A stretch of 64,000 nt of DNA, taken from an uncultured Clostridia bacterium (GTDB taxonomy: Bacteria; Bacillota; Clostridia; Christensenellales; Borkfalkiaceae). Both the position numbers and the translations under genes were made by a program. Position 1 is the first letter of the stretch. Each line of letters begins with the position of its first letter. Below, one piece after another: positions 43,709 to 51,252 of this stretch. The notes under the pieces are model-generated. The model did no database searches. It was not told the DNA's origin and was given only the letters and a program-made list of their open reading frames with translations. The DNA is taken from the NCBI GenBank assembly GCA_934271265.1, contig CAKQRE010000005.1, positions 1 through 64,000 of the forward strand, given 5' to 3'.

Positions 43709-44024
43709 AAACACAACTCCGTAACGGTTCGGGGAAGGGTGTTTTCTTTGTGAGAAGCCGCCGTTTCCGCCAAACTAAAATTCTGCTTATTATTTTACTA
43801 TATTTATAGGGAATTTACAATGCATTCTGTGTGATATTTCGGTAAAATAATTGGAAAACCTTAACCCGGATCCGTTTATCGCCGCATTTCTCCCTTTTTC
43901 GCCCGGAAAGTGCGTTCCCTTTTTCTGTCGGGGAAAGCGATTTTTTCGGGAAGCGGGATGCCGGAAAAGCGGGAAAAGGGTCCGTCAGGCGCATAAAACG
44001 CAAAAAAACCGGCATGCTTACGGT

Positions 44025-44147
44025 GTGAACAAAGACAGACTGACAGAGCTGAGAAAAGAGCTCGGAAACGCGCTTCCGTCCGAGGTCGGGAACTACCTCG
44101 AAGAGGTCTTTCTCCTATTGCGGATGCGGGAAGAACGAAAAAAATAA
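44025..44147 (+). CDS. possible 40-residue protein
   Basis: A GTG-initiated frame encoding M-N-K-D-R-L-T-E-L-R-K-E-L-G-N and a mostly helical, charged remainder ending R-M-R-E-E-R-K-K. The composition is protein-like, but no ribosome binding site is visible. Confidence 0.3.
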   Translation: MNKDRLTELRKELGNALPSEVGNYLEEVFLLLRMREERKK

Positions 44148-44150
44148 AAA

Positions 44151-44181
44151 TTCCCGGGAAAGAAGGGACTTTCCCGGGAAC
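44151..44181 (-). terminator. strong hairpin downstream of the HAD gene
   Basis: TTCCCGGGAAAG pairs with CTTTCCCGGGAA across AAGGGA; on the minus strand it runs into TTTTTATTTTTTT. It is 160 bp past the HAD stop codon. Confidence 0.65.
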
Positions 44182-44224
44182 GATCGCTTTTTGCAGGCGT
44201 GTCCGATGGTATTGCAAAAATGCC

Positions 44225-44319
44225 GTTAATCGCGCTACAGCCCCCTTTATTTTCGTGTGATTGAGTAAGGACGCATGGCGGCGCTGATCAAAAATACCTT
44301 GTTAATCGCGTTATAGGGC
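44225..44319 (+). repeat. direct pair of the short dispersed motif
   Basis: GTTAATCGCGCTACAG (44225-44240) and GTTAATCGCGTTATAGGGC (44301-44319) lie in the same direction, in the gap after the HAD gene. Confidence 0.5.
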
Positions 44320-44342
44320 AGTATTTTATATTTTTGAGATCA

Positions 44343-45137
44343 TTACAGCCCGAACGAGCGGATCGCCTCCGCTACGCCGTTTTCTTCTTTCGTCGTTACG
44401 AAATCGACAAGGTCTTTCACCCCTTGCGGCGCGTGTCCGATCGCTACGGAGTGCGCTGCGTAGCGAAGCATGGGGGAATCGTTGAAACTGTCTCCGAAAG
44501 CGTAGGTGTTTTCGTGCGGGATGCGGAAACGTTCCTCCGCAAAGCGGATCATCCTGTCTTTTCCGAATCCGTGTACGAGACATTCGGTGTAAGCGGGAAA
44601 ATCGATCACGTCGAAATAACGGGAGAGGATTTCCTTAGCTTCCGGCGGGAAGGGGATCGCGTTTCCGGATCCGTCGAATCGTTTCAGAACGGAAAGTTTC
44701 GATACGGGTCGTTCGGTGCGGTCGAGCATGTCCTTTCCTTCTACGAATTCCGCCCCTGCCATGCCGAGCTTTTTTCCGTTGATAAAGGAATCGCGGCAGA
44801 GGGATTGCAGATAATTCCTCTTGACGCCTTCGTATACGGTATCGAGCCCGAATCGTTCGGTGACCTCGACCGCAAGGGCGATTTCTTCTTCGGTGAGATC
44901 CCGGCGGAATAAAAATTCGCCGTTTTGCACCGCGACGCATCCGCCGCAGAAAAGTGCGGTAAAGGGGATCTGCGCGATCTCCTTTTGCGGGAGATTTCCC
45001 GTCGCACGGCCGGTATTCAGAAACAGCATGATTCCTTTTTCCGCCAGACGGCGAAGTTCTTTCAAAGTTTCTTCTCCGTATCTGCCGAACCAGAGGGTGC
45101 CGTCAAAATCAAAAAACATTCCGATATTTTCTTTCAT
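44343..45137 (-). CDS. HAD-superfamily phosphatase, Cof type
   Basis: About 264 residues. Motif I is F-F-D-F-D-G-T-L-W near the N-terminus, motif II L-N-T-G-R-A, and motif IV G-D-S-F-N-D-S-P-M-L near residue 220, with the conserved lysine of motif III nearby. A cap domain lies between. Such enzymes dephosphorylate sugar phosphates or flavin intermediates in the cytoplasm; the substrate is unknown. I chose ATG 45137 because ATG 45146 would lie upstream of the predicted transcription start. Confidence 0.82.
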   Translation of the reverse strand: MKENIGMFFDFDGTLWFGRYGEETLKELRRLAEKGIMLFLNTGRATGNLPQKEIAQIPFTALFCGGCVAVQNGEFLFRRDLTEEEIALAVEVTERFGLDTVYEGVKRNYLQSLCRDSFINGKKLGMAGAEFVEGKDMLDRTERPVSKLSVLKRFDGSGNAIPFPPEAKEILSRYFDVIDFPAYTECLVHGFGKDRMIRFAEERFRIPHENTYAFGDSFNDSPMLRYAAHSVAIGHAPQGVKDLVDFVTTKEENGVAEAIRSFGL

Positions 45138-45146
45138 GATAAACAT

Positions 45147-45175
45147 ATCATATAAAATTATAGGGGAAATGTCAA
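45147..45175 (-). promoter_or_regulatory. HAD gene promoter, probably giving a leaderless mRNA
   Basis: On the minus strand TTGACA (45175-45170), 17 bases, TATGAT (45152-45147). The expected start of transcription is 2-3 bases before ATG 45137, and no ribosome binding site exists. Confidence 0.65.
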
Positions 45176-45244
45176 ACCGAAAGAGAGGAATAAAACTTTG
45201 CAAAAAGAAATAATAATTTTTTTAACTTTTTTTTGAAAAACCTC

Positions 45245-45273
45245 TTGACAAATCGAAAACAAGGTGCTATAAT
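45245..45273 (+). promoter_or_regulatory. hsp20 promoter
   Basis: TTGACA (45245-45250), 17-base spacer, TATAAT (45268-45273), a perfect consensus. Confidence 0.85.
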
Positions 45274-45292
45274 ATTGGCAGACAAACGGAAA

Positions 45293-45326
45293 GAGTGCTA
45301 ACAAACAGATACTGATAGTGCTAACA
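45293..45326 (+). promoter_or_regulatory. direct repeat of CIRCE-like half-sites
   Basis: AGTGCTAACA occurs at 45294-45303 and again at 45317-45326, 23 bases apart start to start, in the 5' leader. GAGTGCTAA is one half of the HrcA operator CIRCE, but here the two halves point the same way instead of facing each other. Confidence 0.6.
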
Positions 45327-45375
45327 CCGTAAGTCGGAACGAAATTTAAAAAATATAAAAAAGGAGATCAATATT

Positions 45376-45804
45376 ATGAACGGATATCTTGTAAGAAGCA
45401 ATAAAAACAACGGAGTGCTCGACGCCTTTGACGACGCTTTCGATTCTTTCTTCAAACCCATGTTTTACGAAGAGAAATTCAATAAAATGAAAACGGATAT
45501 CAAAGAAAGAGAAAATGAATACGTGATGGATATCGAGATCCCCGGTTTCGATAAAAACGATATTTCCCTTTCGCTGGAAAACGGTTACCTGACCGTATCC
45601 GTCAACAGAAAGGAAGAGGATAAAGAAGGTAAAAAAGAAAACTATCTGAGAAGAGAAAGAAGCTACTCGATGTCGAGATCGTACTATGTAGGCAGCGTGA
45701 AGGAAACCGATATCAAGGCGAAGTACGAAAACGGCTTGCTTCAGGTGTTTATTCCGAAAGAAGTCGAAAAACAGCCTGCTTCGCATGCGATCACGATCGA
45801 ATAA
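45376..45804 (+). CDS. small heat-shock protein Hsp20
   Basis: A 142-residue alpha-crystallin-type chaperone. The central domain (about residues 35-140) shows D-I-E-I-P-G-F-D-K-N-D-I-S-L-S-L-E-N-G-Y-L-T-V-S and the late K-A-K-Y-E-N-G-L-L-Q-V-F-I-P-K, where the usual G-V-L motif reads G-L-L. It holds unfolded proteins for refolding under heat stress. AAGGAG lies 9 bases before the ATG. The half-site repeat and strong promoter suggest heat-controlled expression. Confidence 0.9.
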   Translation: MNGYLVRSNKNNGVLDAFDDAFDSFFKPMFYEEKFNKMKTDIKERENEYVMDIEIPGFDKNDISLSLENGYLTVSVNRKEEDKEGKKENYLRRERSYSMSRSYYVGSVKETDIKAKYENGLLQVFIPKEVEKQPASHAITIE

Positions 45805-45847
45805 CGATCGGAACGCCGGTTTTTTCCGGCGAAAAACAGAAAACGTC

Positions 45848-45890
45848 AAAAGCCCTGCGGACGAATTTGTCCGCAGGACTTTTGTTTTTT
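45848..45890 (+). terminator. terminator of hsp20
   Basis: AAAAGCCCTGCGGAC pairs with GTCCGCAGGACTTTT (45869-45883) with one mismatch, followed by GTTTTTT. Confidence 0.85.
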
Positions 45891-45915
45891 CGGATATTGA
45901 GCCTACGTGATACGG

Positions 45916-45945
45916 TTTACAACGGGCATGCTTTTATGATAAAAT
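45916..45945 (+). promoter_or_regulatory. candidate promoter
   Basis: TTTACA (45916-45921), 18 bases, TAAAAT (45940-45945), upstream of the gene at 45975. Confidence 0.5.
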
Positions 45946-45974
45946 AGAAATATCGGAAACAATCGGAGGAGAAA

Positions 45975-46346
45975 ATGAAGAAGTGGTATCGCGAAGAATA
46001 CCGTTTTGAAGTAGAGGTGATCGGATATCTGCGGGGAAACGGATGTGAAAACTATTGCCGTAACGGAGAAGAGCCGGGCGATCGTTACGAATGCACTTAC
46101 GGTTGTCCTGTAAATAAAGACGGACAGGGGATTTGTTCGAAAACGATGACGATTCTTTTCCCGTTGATGGAGGCGGTGCGCGCCGGCGGCGATCTGACGA
46201 ACGTCGGCGGAGACGGGAGATATACCAAAACGGTTGTTTGCCCCGACGGGTGCGTGATATTCCGACTTGTCGCGACGCCTCTCGGAAACGAAAATTTTTT
46301 CAAAGGGAGATTCTTTGAATCTTCCGGCAACGGCGAAGAGAAGTAA
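45975..46346 (+). CDS. TIGR04076-like protein
   Basis: A 123-residue protein rich in cysteine. The arrangement E-P-G-D-R-Y-E-C, then G-I-C-S-K-T-M-T-I-L-F-P-L-M-E-A-V-R-A-G-G-D, then K-T-V-V-C-P-D-G-C-V-I-F-R-L resembles the TIGR04076 family, which is widespread in anaerobes and uncharacterised. The cysteines might bind metal. CGGAGG precedes the ATG. Confidence 0.65.
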   Translation: MKKWYREEYRFEVEVIGYLRGNGCENYCRNGEEPGDRYECTYGCPVNKDGQGICSKTMTILFPLMEAVRAGGDLTNVGGDGRYTKTVVCPDGCVIFRLVATPLGNENFFKGRFFESSGNGEEK

Positions 46347-46362
46347 ATAAAAATATAGACAG

Positions 46363-46392
46363 AATAGTTAGTAACTACGAATACTAAGCCTA
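46363..46392. repeat. degenerate MITE end
   Basis: AATAGTTAGTAACTACGAATACTAAGCCTA resembles the right end of MITE copy 1 (AATAGTTAGTGATGGCGAATGC ...) with several changes, and runs directly into a copy of the short motif (CCTATAAGTCGATTAA, 46389-46404). Confidence 0.55.
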
Positions 46393-46420
46393 TAAGTCGA
46401 TTAATGCAGAATTTAATTTC

Positions 46421-46449
46421 AAAAAGCATCGGGTTTCCGGTGCTTTTTT
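46421..46449 (+). terminator. orphan terminator-like hairpin
   Basis: AAAAAGCATCGG pairs with CCGGTGCTTTTTT with one G-T pair. It follows the degenerate MITE end and may terminate the gene at 45975. Confidence 0.6.
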
Positions 46450-46553
46450 GAAAATGGCTACGGGACAAGGTATCGTTTGTGCGACAAATAACGACACCGC
46501 ATTCCTCAGGTTCTTCGCGGGCAGGGGCGGAATCGGAATGGTAAGGAAAAAGC

Positions 46554-46617
46554 ATGCCATTCTCAGATCCTTCGCAAGCCGGGCAAGAAGCATGGCTCAG
46601 GATGACGAGAATGGCAT
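46554..46617. repeat. dispersed hairpin repeat, copy 4
   Basis: The core AGATCCTTCGCAAGCCGGGC ... GGCTCAGGATGAC is bracketed by 11-base arms ATGCCATTCTC and GAGAATGGCAT. It belongs to a cluster of at least three copies in a gene-free stretch, 46450-46990. Confidence 0.72.
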
Positions 46618-46725
46618 AGGAAGTTTAAATTCAATGGAAATAAATATGCCTTGAGACCCTTCAGCGGCAGGGCAGGTGGCAGGCTCAGGATGCCAAGCCT
46701 ATTATATTCTTTTAAGGCGTTACGA

Positions 46726-46798
46726 AAACCATATTATTTTGTCATCCTGACCCCACAATAATACCCTGCCGGGGAAGGATCTCAAAATAATATGGTTT
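46726..46798. repeat. dispersed hairpin repeat, copy 5
   Basis: The core GTCATCCTGACCCC ... GGGGAAGGATCT is bracketed by perfect 16-base arms AAACCATATTATTTTG and CAAAATAATATGGTTT, the longest arms of the family here. Confidence 0.75.
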
Positions 46799-46863
46799 GG
46801 GTTATGCTTTGTCATTTAAAGATCGTCTCTTTCTTTGAGACAAACTGTTTGGTAAAATAAAAC

Positions 46864-46923
46864 TTCATTCTCAGATTCTTCGCGGGCAGGGTTTCGGGTT
46901 TGGCTCAGGATGACGAGAATGAA
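46864..46923. repeat. dispersed hairpin repeat, copy 6
   Basis: The core CAGATTCTTCGCGGGCAGGG ... GGCTCAGGATGAC is bracketed by arms TTCATTCTC and GAGAATGAA. Confidence 0.7.
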
Positions 46924-46997
46924 ATTTTAATTTTGTCCGAACGGCGGGATGACGGGGCAAACCGTGTTGATCGCGGTATTTATCGTGAAACCGTTCC

Positions 46998-47681
46998 TTA
47001 TGCCCGGGTATCCGTATCTTCCGTTTTTTGAACAGTGCTTCCGGACTCGCTTTCAGGCGGTACGGCTATATCGTTCCGGTCGGCTTTTCCGGACGGGGCT
47101 TCGTCCTTTTTCGACGTTGCCGCGTCGGCTTCCGCCTCGAGCGAAGCCGTTATTTCCTCTTTTGCGGGAACGGCGGCGCTTAAGACCGTTTTCCCGGAAA
47201 GGGTGCCGGCAATTGCCGTATAAACAAGTTCGCCGATCGGCAGTATGGCGAGAACGATATAAAAGGCGGCGAAAACTCTGAGAAGTATGGGCAGATTCCG
47301 GGGAAGATCTTCCGATTTTATGTTGCAAAGAGCGATGCACGCCGCCGCGGCAACGACCGCGAGAACGGAAAAGCCGATGATCCCGTTTTTTCTTTCGCGG
47401 TAAAAGGCTTCGTCTCCGCGATAAATTTTAAAATAGTAATAGGCGAGCGACGCGCGGTAAAAGGCGAGCATGAGGGTCAGGCAAATGCCGAGAACGGCGA
47501 AAAGATAGGCGATCCCCGCATATTTTATCAGTTTGATCCCGCTTAAATCGTCGGTCACGTTCTGAATGGTTTTTACGACCGTTCTGATCTGAAAAATACA
47601 GATCACCGTGCACGTCAGCAGGAAAACGGCGGCGACCGCCGACAATGCGCTTGTAACGAAACTTATGTATTTCTTTTTCAT
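46998..47681 (-). CDS. membrane protein of unknown function
   Basis: A 227-residue protein with four predicted membrane helices in residues 7-160 and a hydrophilic, acidic C-terminal tail rich in E, D, S and A. The third helix is preceded by a short basic stretch (Y-R-E-R-K-N-G). No family recognised. GGAG lies 6 bases before the start. A 35-residue membrane protein is encoded just upstream on the same strand. Confidence 0.7.
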   Translation of the reverse strand: MKKKYISFVTSALSAVAAVFLLTCTVICIFQIRTVVKTIQNVTDDLSGIKLIKYAGIAYLFAVLGICLTLMLAFYRASLAYYYFKIYRGDEAFYRERKNGIIGFSVLAVVAAAACIALCNIKSEDLPRNLPILLRVFAAFYIVLAILPIGELVYTAIAGTLSGKTVLSAAVPAKEEITASLEAEADAATSKKDEAPSGKADRNDIAVPPESESGSTVQKTEDTDTRA

Positions 47682-47753
47682 GATTTCTCCCTTTTTCCTT
47701 TCCGGTTTCGTACCGATCGGGAATGATCGTGCCCGGACGGTTTTGCTGTCCGG

Positions 47754-47861
47754 TCAGATCAGTTTGTGATATACGGCATATACCGCCATGGCGGCAAGCA
47801 GTGCGATCAGGATCGTCGTAGCGGCGATCCTGATCGCTTTTTCCGAAGTTTTCTTCTTCAT
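47754..47861 (-). CDS. 35-residue single-pass membrane peptide
   Basis: The ATG at 47861 is preceded by AAGGAA with 9-base spacing. The product begins M-K-K-K-T-S-E-K-A-I-R-I and continues as one hydrophobic helix (A-A-T-T-I-L-I-A-L-L-A-A-M-A-V-Y-A-V-Y) with a short tail. Basic residues on the N-terminal side predict an inside N-terminus. It could be co-transcribed with the membrane protein that starts 72 bases further on. Confidence 0.55.
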   Translation of the reverse strand: MKKKTSEKAIRIAATTILIALLAAMAVYAVYHKLI

Positions 47862-47946
47862 AGCGCCAGGTTCCTTTTTGTGGCGTCCCGTCTTGCAGGG
47901 CTAAGCCTATTATATAACATAATTAAGGAAAAATGCAACAAAATAT

Positions 47947-47975
47947 TTGACAAACGGGAAAAACGGTATTATAAT
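47947..47975 (+). promoter_or_regulatory. promoter of the Rrf2-iscS-iscU operon
   Basis: TTGACA (47947-47952), 17-base spacer, TATAAT (47970-47975), a perfect consensus. Confidence 0.85.
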
Positions 47976-47983
47976 ATTCCCGT

Positions 47984-48008
47984 AATTCCTACCTGGCAGG
48001 TAGGAATT
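47984..48008 (+). promoter_or_regulatory. Rrf2-type operator, perfect palindrome
   Basis: AATTCCTACCTG, one G, CAGGTAGGAATT: a 12-1-12 inverted repeat starting 8 bases after the -10 box. The position over the transcription start implies autorepression by the Rrf2 protein encoded next. Confidence 0.88.
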
Positions 48009-48039
48009 AAAGGAAAAGACGACAAAAAGAGGGGCAAAC

Positions 48040-48516
48040 ATGAAAATATCTTCTAAAACCCATTACGGCGTGCAGGTGTGTTGTTTGCTTGCGTCGGCGG
48101 ATAAAGTGATGTCCGCGAAGGAACTTGAAAAGCAGACGGGCGTTTCGAGCAAATATCTCGAGAAAGTGCTGAAGATCCTTCTCTCGGCGGGAGCAGTCAA
48201 GGCGACGCGCGGCGCGGGCGGCGGGTATTCCCTTGCCGTGCCTGCGGAAGAGATCCGCATGGGCGCAGTCGTGCGCGCGCTCGAAGAGGACAATATGGAG
48301 ATCATCGGATGCGTGACGAAAAAAGGATGTTGTTGCCCGTCGAGCGCACTGTGGAAAAAACTTTTCGAAGGCATTAACGATATTCTGGACGGGATCACTC
48401 TTCGCGATATCGCGGACGGGACCCTTGAACCGATAAAAGAACAGTGCGGAGCAAAGAAAAAGTGCAGCCGCGATTCCGCAACGAAATCGTGCGGGAATTG
48501 CGGTCAGACCATATAA
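48040..48516 (+). CDS. Rrf2-family regulator (IscR-like)
   Basis: A 158-residue winged-helix repressor. The N-terminus M-K-I-S-S-K-T-H-Y-G-V-Q and G-V-S-S-K-Y-L-E-K-V-L are typical of Rrf2. The expected cluster-binding cysteines appear as C-V-T-K-K-G-C-C-C near residues 91-99, and a C-terminal extension has five more cysteines (C-G-A-K-K-K-C ... C-G-N-C), which is unusual. Encoded directly before the cysteine desulfurase and scaffold genes, so it should sense Fe-S status or cysteine supply. Confidence 0.88.
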   Translation: MKISSKTHYGVQVCCLLASADKVMSAKELEKQTGVSSKYLEKVLKILLSAGAVKATRGAGGGYSLAVPAEEIRMGAVVRALEEDNMEIIGCVTKKGCCCPSSALWKKLFEGINDILDGITLRDIADGTLEPIKEQCGAKKKCSRDSATKSCGNCGQTI

Positions 48517-48581
48517 ACAGGATCGAATAAAAAGTGACGGGCGGGCGACCCCGCCGACGAAGACAGATACGGAGACAAACC

Positions 48582-49769
48582 ATGAAAGAAATTTACCTCG
48601 ATCACGCCGCGACCACGCGGACGGACGAAAAAGTTTTGCAAAAAATGCTTCCTTATTTCGGGGAGATTTACGGAAATCCGAACAGCCAGCACGCCTACGG
48701 GAGAGCGGCGCAGAAGGCTGTGGACGAAGCCCGCGATACGATCGCCGGGCTGATCGGAGCGAAACCGAACGAAATCTATTTTACTTCCGGCGGAACGGAA
48801 GGAGACAACTGGGTGCTTCGCGGGATCTGCCGCGCCCTGAAGAGCAAAGGAAAGCATCTGATCATTTCCAAAATCGAGCATGCGGCTATGCTGACGACCG
48901 CAAAGGAGTTGGAAAAAGACGGGTTCGAGTTTTCTTATATCGGCGTGGACAGCGAGGGGTTCCTCGATCTCGACGAACTGGAAAAAGCCATTCGCCCCGA
49001 TACGATCCTGATCGGTTGCATGTACGCCAACAACGAGATCGGAACGATCGAACCGATCGAAGAGATCGGCAGGATCGCCCACAAACACGGGATCGTGTTC
49101 TTTACGGACGCCGTTCAGGCGATGGGGGCTTTGCCGATCAACGTGGCGAATTCCGATATCGACCTGATGAGCTTTTCTTCCCATAAATTCAACGGGCCGA
49201 AAGGTATGGGCGCGTTGTATATCAAAACGGGGATCCCTCTCGGAAGACTGATTTCCGGCGGACATCAGGAGAGAACGAGAAGGGGCGGGACGACGAACGT
49301 TCCGGGCGTCGTCGGAATGGCGGAGGCGTTGCGTTTAACGAAGGCAACGCAGGAACGGGATTCGGCTTACGTCGCCTCCCTGCGCGATCGCTTTATCGAC
49401 CGCGTTCTTGCGGAGATCCCGTACGTAAAACTGAACGGTCCCGTCGACGGAAAGAAGAGACTTCCGAACAATGCCGATTTTTCTTTCGAATACATCGAAG
49501 GGGAATCCATTCTGTTCAGTCTCGATCTGGCGGGGATCGCCGTTTCGTCCGGGTCGGCTTGTTCGAGCGGGTCTTTGGAACCTTCGCACGTACTGCTTGC
49601 GACGGGCATGCCCGAAGAACTCGCGCACGGATCGATCCGCTTTACCTTCGGGAAAGAAAACACCGCGGAAGAAGTGGATTATACCGTGGACACCCTGAAA
49701 CAAATCGTGGGAAGACTGAGAAAAATGTCGCCTTTATTCAATCTGAAAGGAGAAGATAAAAATGTATAA
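48582..49769 (+). CDS. cysteine desulfurase (IscS/NifS type)
   Basis: A 395-residue PLP enzyme taking sulfur from L-cysteine. Y-L-D-H-A-A-T-T opens the protein, the PLP lysine is in S-S-H-K-F-N-G-P-K-G, and the catalytic cysteine is in S-S-G-S-A-C-S-S-G-S near residue 330. Class I by this loop. ATG 48582 has GGAG 7 bases ahead. It overlaps the scaffold gene by 8 bases. Confidence 0.92.
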   Translation: MKEIYLDHAATTRTDEKVLQKMLPYFGEIYGNPNSQHAYGRAAQKAVDEARDTIAGLIGAKPNEIYFTSGGTEGDNWVLRGICRALKSKGKHLIISKIEHAAMLTTAKELEKDGFEFSYIGVDSEGFLDLDELEKAIRPDTILIGCMYANNEIGTIEPIEEIGRIAHKHGIVFFTDAVQAMGALPINVANSDIDLMSFSSHKFNGPKGMGALYIKTGIPLGRLISGGHQERTRRGGTTNVPGVVGMAEALRLTKATQERDSAYVASLRDRFIDRVLAEIPYVKLNGPVDGKKRLPNNADFSFEYIEGESILFSLDLAGIAVSSGSACSSGSLEPSHVLLATGMPEELAHGSIRFTFGKENTAEEVDYTVDTLKQIVGRLRKMSPLFNLKGEDKNV

Positions 49770-50166
49770 CGAAAAGGTAATGGAAGCTTTTCAGAATCCG
49801 AAAAACGTAGGAGAAGTCGAAAACTATAACGGCATCGGCAAAGTGGGCAATGCCGCTTGCGGAGACATCATGCAGATCACGCTCAGGATCGAAAACGACG
49901 TGATCGTCGACGCGAAGTTCAAAACGTTCGGGTGCGCGGCGGCGATCGCAACGAGTTCCACCGCAACGTCCATGGTGATCGGCATGACCGTGGAAGAGGC
50001 TTTGAAACTGACGAACAAGCGCGTTGTGGAAGAGCTCGAAGGGTTGCCCCCGCAGAAGTTGCACTGTTCCGTGCTTGCCGAAGAGGCGATCAAGGCGGCG
50101 ATCGAAGATTACCGCAACCGTCGGAAGGGCATCGAAACGCCGGAAGAAGAACCGAAAATGGTGTGA
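49762..50166 (+). CDS. Fe-S cluster scaffold protein (IscU/NifU N-terminal type)
   Basis: A 134-residue scaffold on which Fe-S clusters form. The three ligand cysteines are in N-A-A-C-G-D, F-G-C-A-A-A and L-H-C-S-V, with the conserved aspartate after the first. Overlap with the desulfurase gene indicates a two-protein ISC-like module as in many Clostridia. A short charged C-terminal tail follows the domain. Confidence 0.92.
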   Translation: MYNEKVMEAFQNPKNVGEVENYNGIGKVGNAACGDIMQITLRIENDVIVDAKFKTFGCAAAIATSSTATSMVIGMTVEEALKLTNKRVVEELEGLPPQKLHCSVLAEEAIKAAIEDYRNRRKGIETPEEEPKMV

Positions 50167-50302
50167 TCGTTATAGCGTCGTTTTTCGTGCGGGGCGTGGT
50201 GTTTCCGCAAGACGGAAAACGGCGCTATCATGCGTTTAATATGGTATTTGATATGTCGGGGGTAAGCCGTTTTCCAAACGAAAGAAGGGCGGCGGAAGGA
50301 AA

Positions 50303-51055
50303 ATGCTGAAAGAATTGAAAGAAATTTTGTTTCCTCGCGCGCTCACCTGTTCGCTGTGTCGCCGCGAGGTGTTTCACGACGAGCCGTTCTGCAAAGAGTG
50401 TATCTCGTCTCTCCCTTATAACGACGGTCCGATCTGCGATCACTGCGGAAGAAAAACGTCGTCTGCGGCGGCTTATTGCGACAGTTGCCGGGAAAAGAAT
50501 ATCCGGTTCGATAAGGCAAGAAGCTCGTTTTGTTACGAGAAACCGATATCTTACGCTCTGCAACGGCTGAAATACGAGAACGCGAAATTTCTCGCGGAGG
50601 ATCTTGCGCCTTATCTTGTCCGGACTTATCTGACGGAGTTCTGGACGGTCGATTGCATCGTGTTTGCACCGATGACGGAAAAGAGGAAGAAGACCCGCGG
50701 ATATAATCAGGCGGAACTTCTCGCGAACGCTTTTTCCCTGAAAACGCATATTCCCGTTCTGTCGGACGTTCTGTATAAAAGACGGGATACGGAAAGCCAG
50801 GTAAATATGACGCAAAAAGAGCGGTTGATGAATTTGTCCGGCAGTTTCGGCGTGCGGAATTCCGGAGCGATCAAAGGGAAAAGCGTTCTTTTTATCGATG
50901 ACGTTTTAACGACGGGCGCAACGGCGGATTGTTGTGCTTTTGCCTTAAAACGCGCCGGCGCGGCGAGCGTTTTCGTGCTTACGGTCGCTTCCGTTTCCGA
51001 CCGATCGGCAAAGATCGGGAAAGAGTCGGAGAAACGATCGCCGGAGGAGGAATAG
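50303..51055 (+). CDS. ComF-family phosphoribosyltransferase-like protein
   Basis: A 250-residue protein. The N-terminal zinc ribbon has C-S-L-C ... C-K-E-C and C-D-H-C ... C-D-S-C. The phosphoribosyltransferase part shows V-L-F-I-D-D-V-L-T-T-G-A-T, plus the R-G-Y-N-Q-A-E-L-L-A block that marks ComF. Family members act in DNA uptake by competent cells. GGAAGGAAA precedes the ATG. No other competence gene is near. Confidence 0.9.
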   Translation: MLKELKEILFPRALTCSLCRREVFHDEPFCKECISSLPYNDGPICDHCGRKTSSAAAYCDSCREKNIRFDKARSSFCYEKPISYALQRLKYENAKFLAEDLAPYLVRTYLTEFWTVDCIVFAPMTEKRKKTRGYNQAELLANAFSLKTHIPVLSDVLYKRRDTESQVNMTQKERLMNLSGSFGVRNSGAIKGKSVLFIDDVLTTGATADCCAFALKRAGAASVFVLTVASVSDRSAKIGKESEKRSPEEE

Positions 51056-51127
51056 CCGGCAACGGATCCGGACGGAACGTTTTCCGACGGAATCGACGGG
51101 CGGATCGATAAAATTTCGGTGAAACGA

Positions 51128-51156
51128 TTGTAAATAACAAAAAAATATGATATACT
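51128..51156 (+). promoter_or_regulatory. candidate promoter for the SPFH gene
   Basis: TTGTAA (51128-51133), 17-base spacer, TATACT (51151-51156). Confidence 0.5.
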
Positions 51157-51252
51157 TGTCATAAGCCGAAACGGCAGGCGTCGCAAGGGGCGGGGAAAAT
51201 TCGTTATCCTGCGGTCGGATCGGAAATCATACCGAAAAACAAGGAGAAAAAT

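Noticed and set aside
43851..44024. N-terminal extension of the small frame at 44025
   Set aside because: No ribosome binding site, and the extension has low-complexity C/F/R composition.
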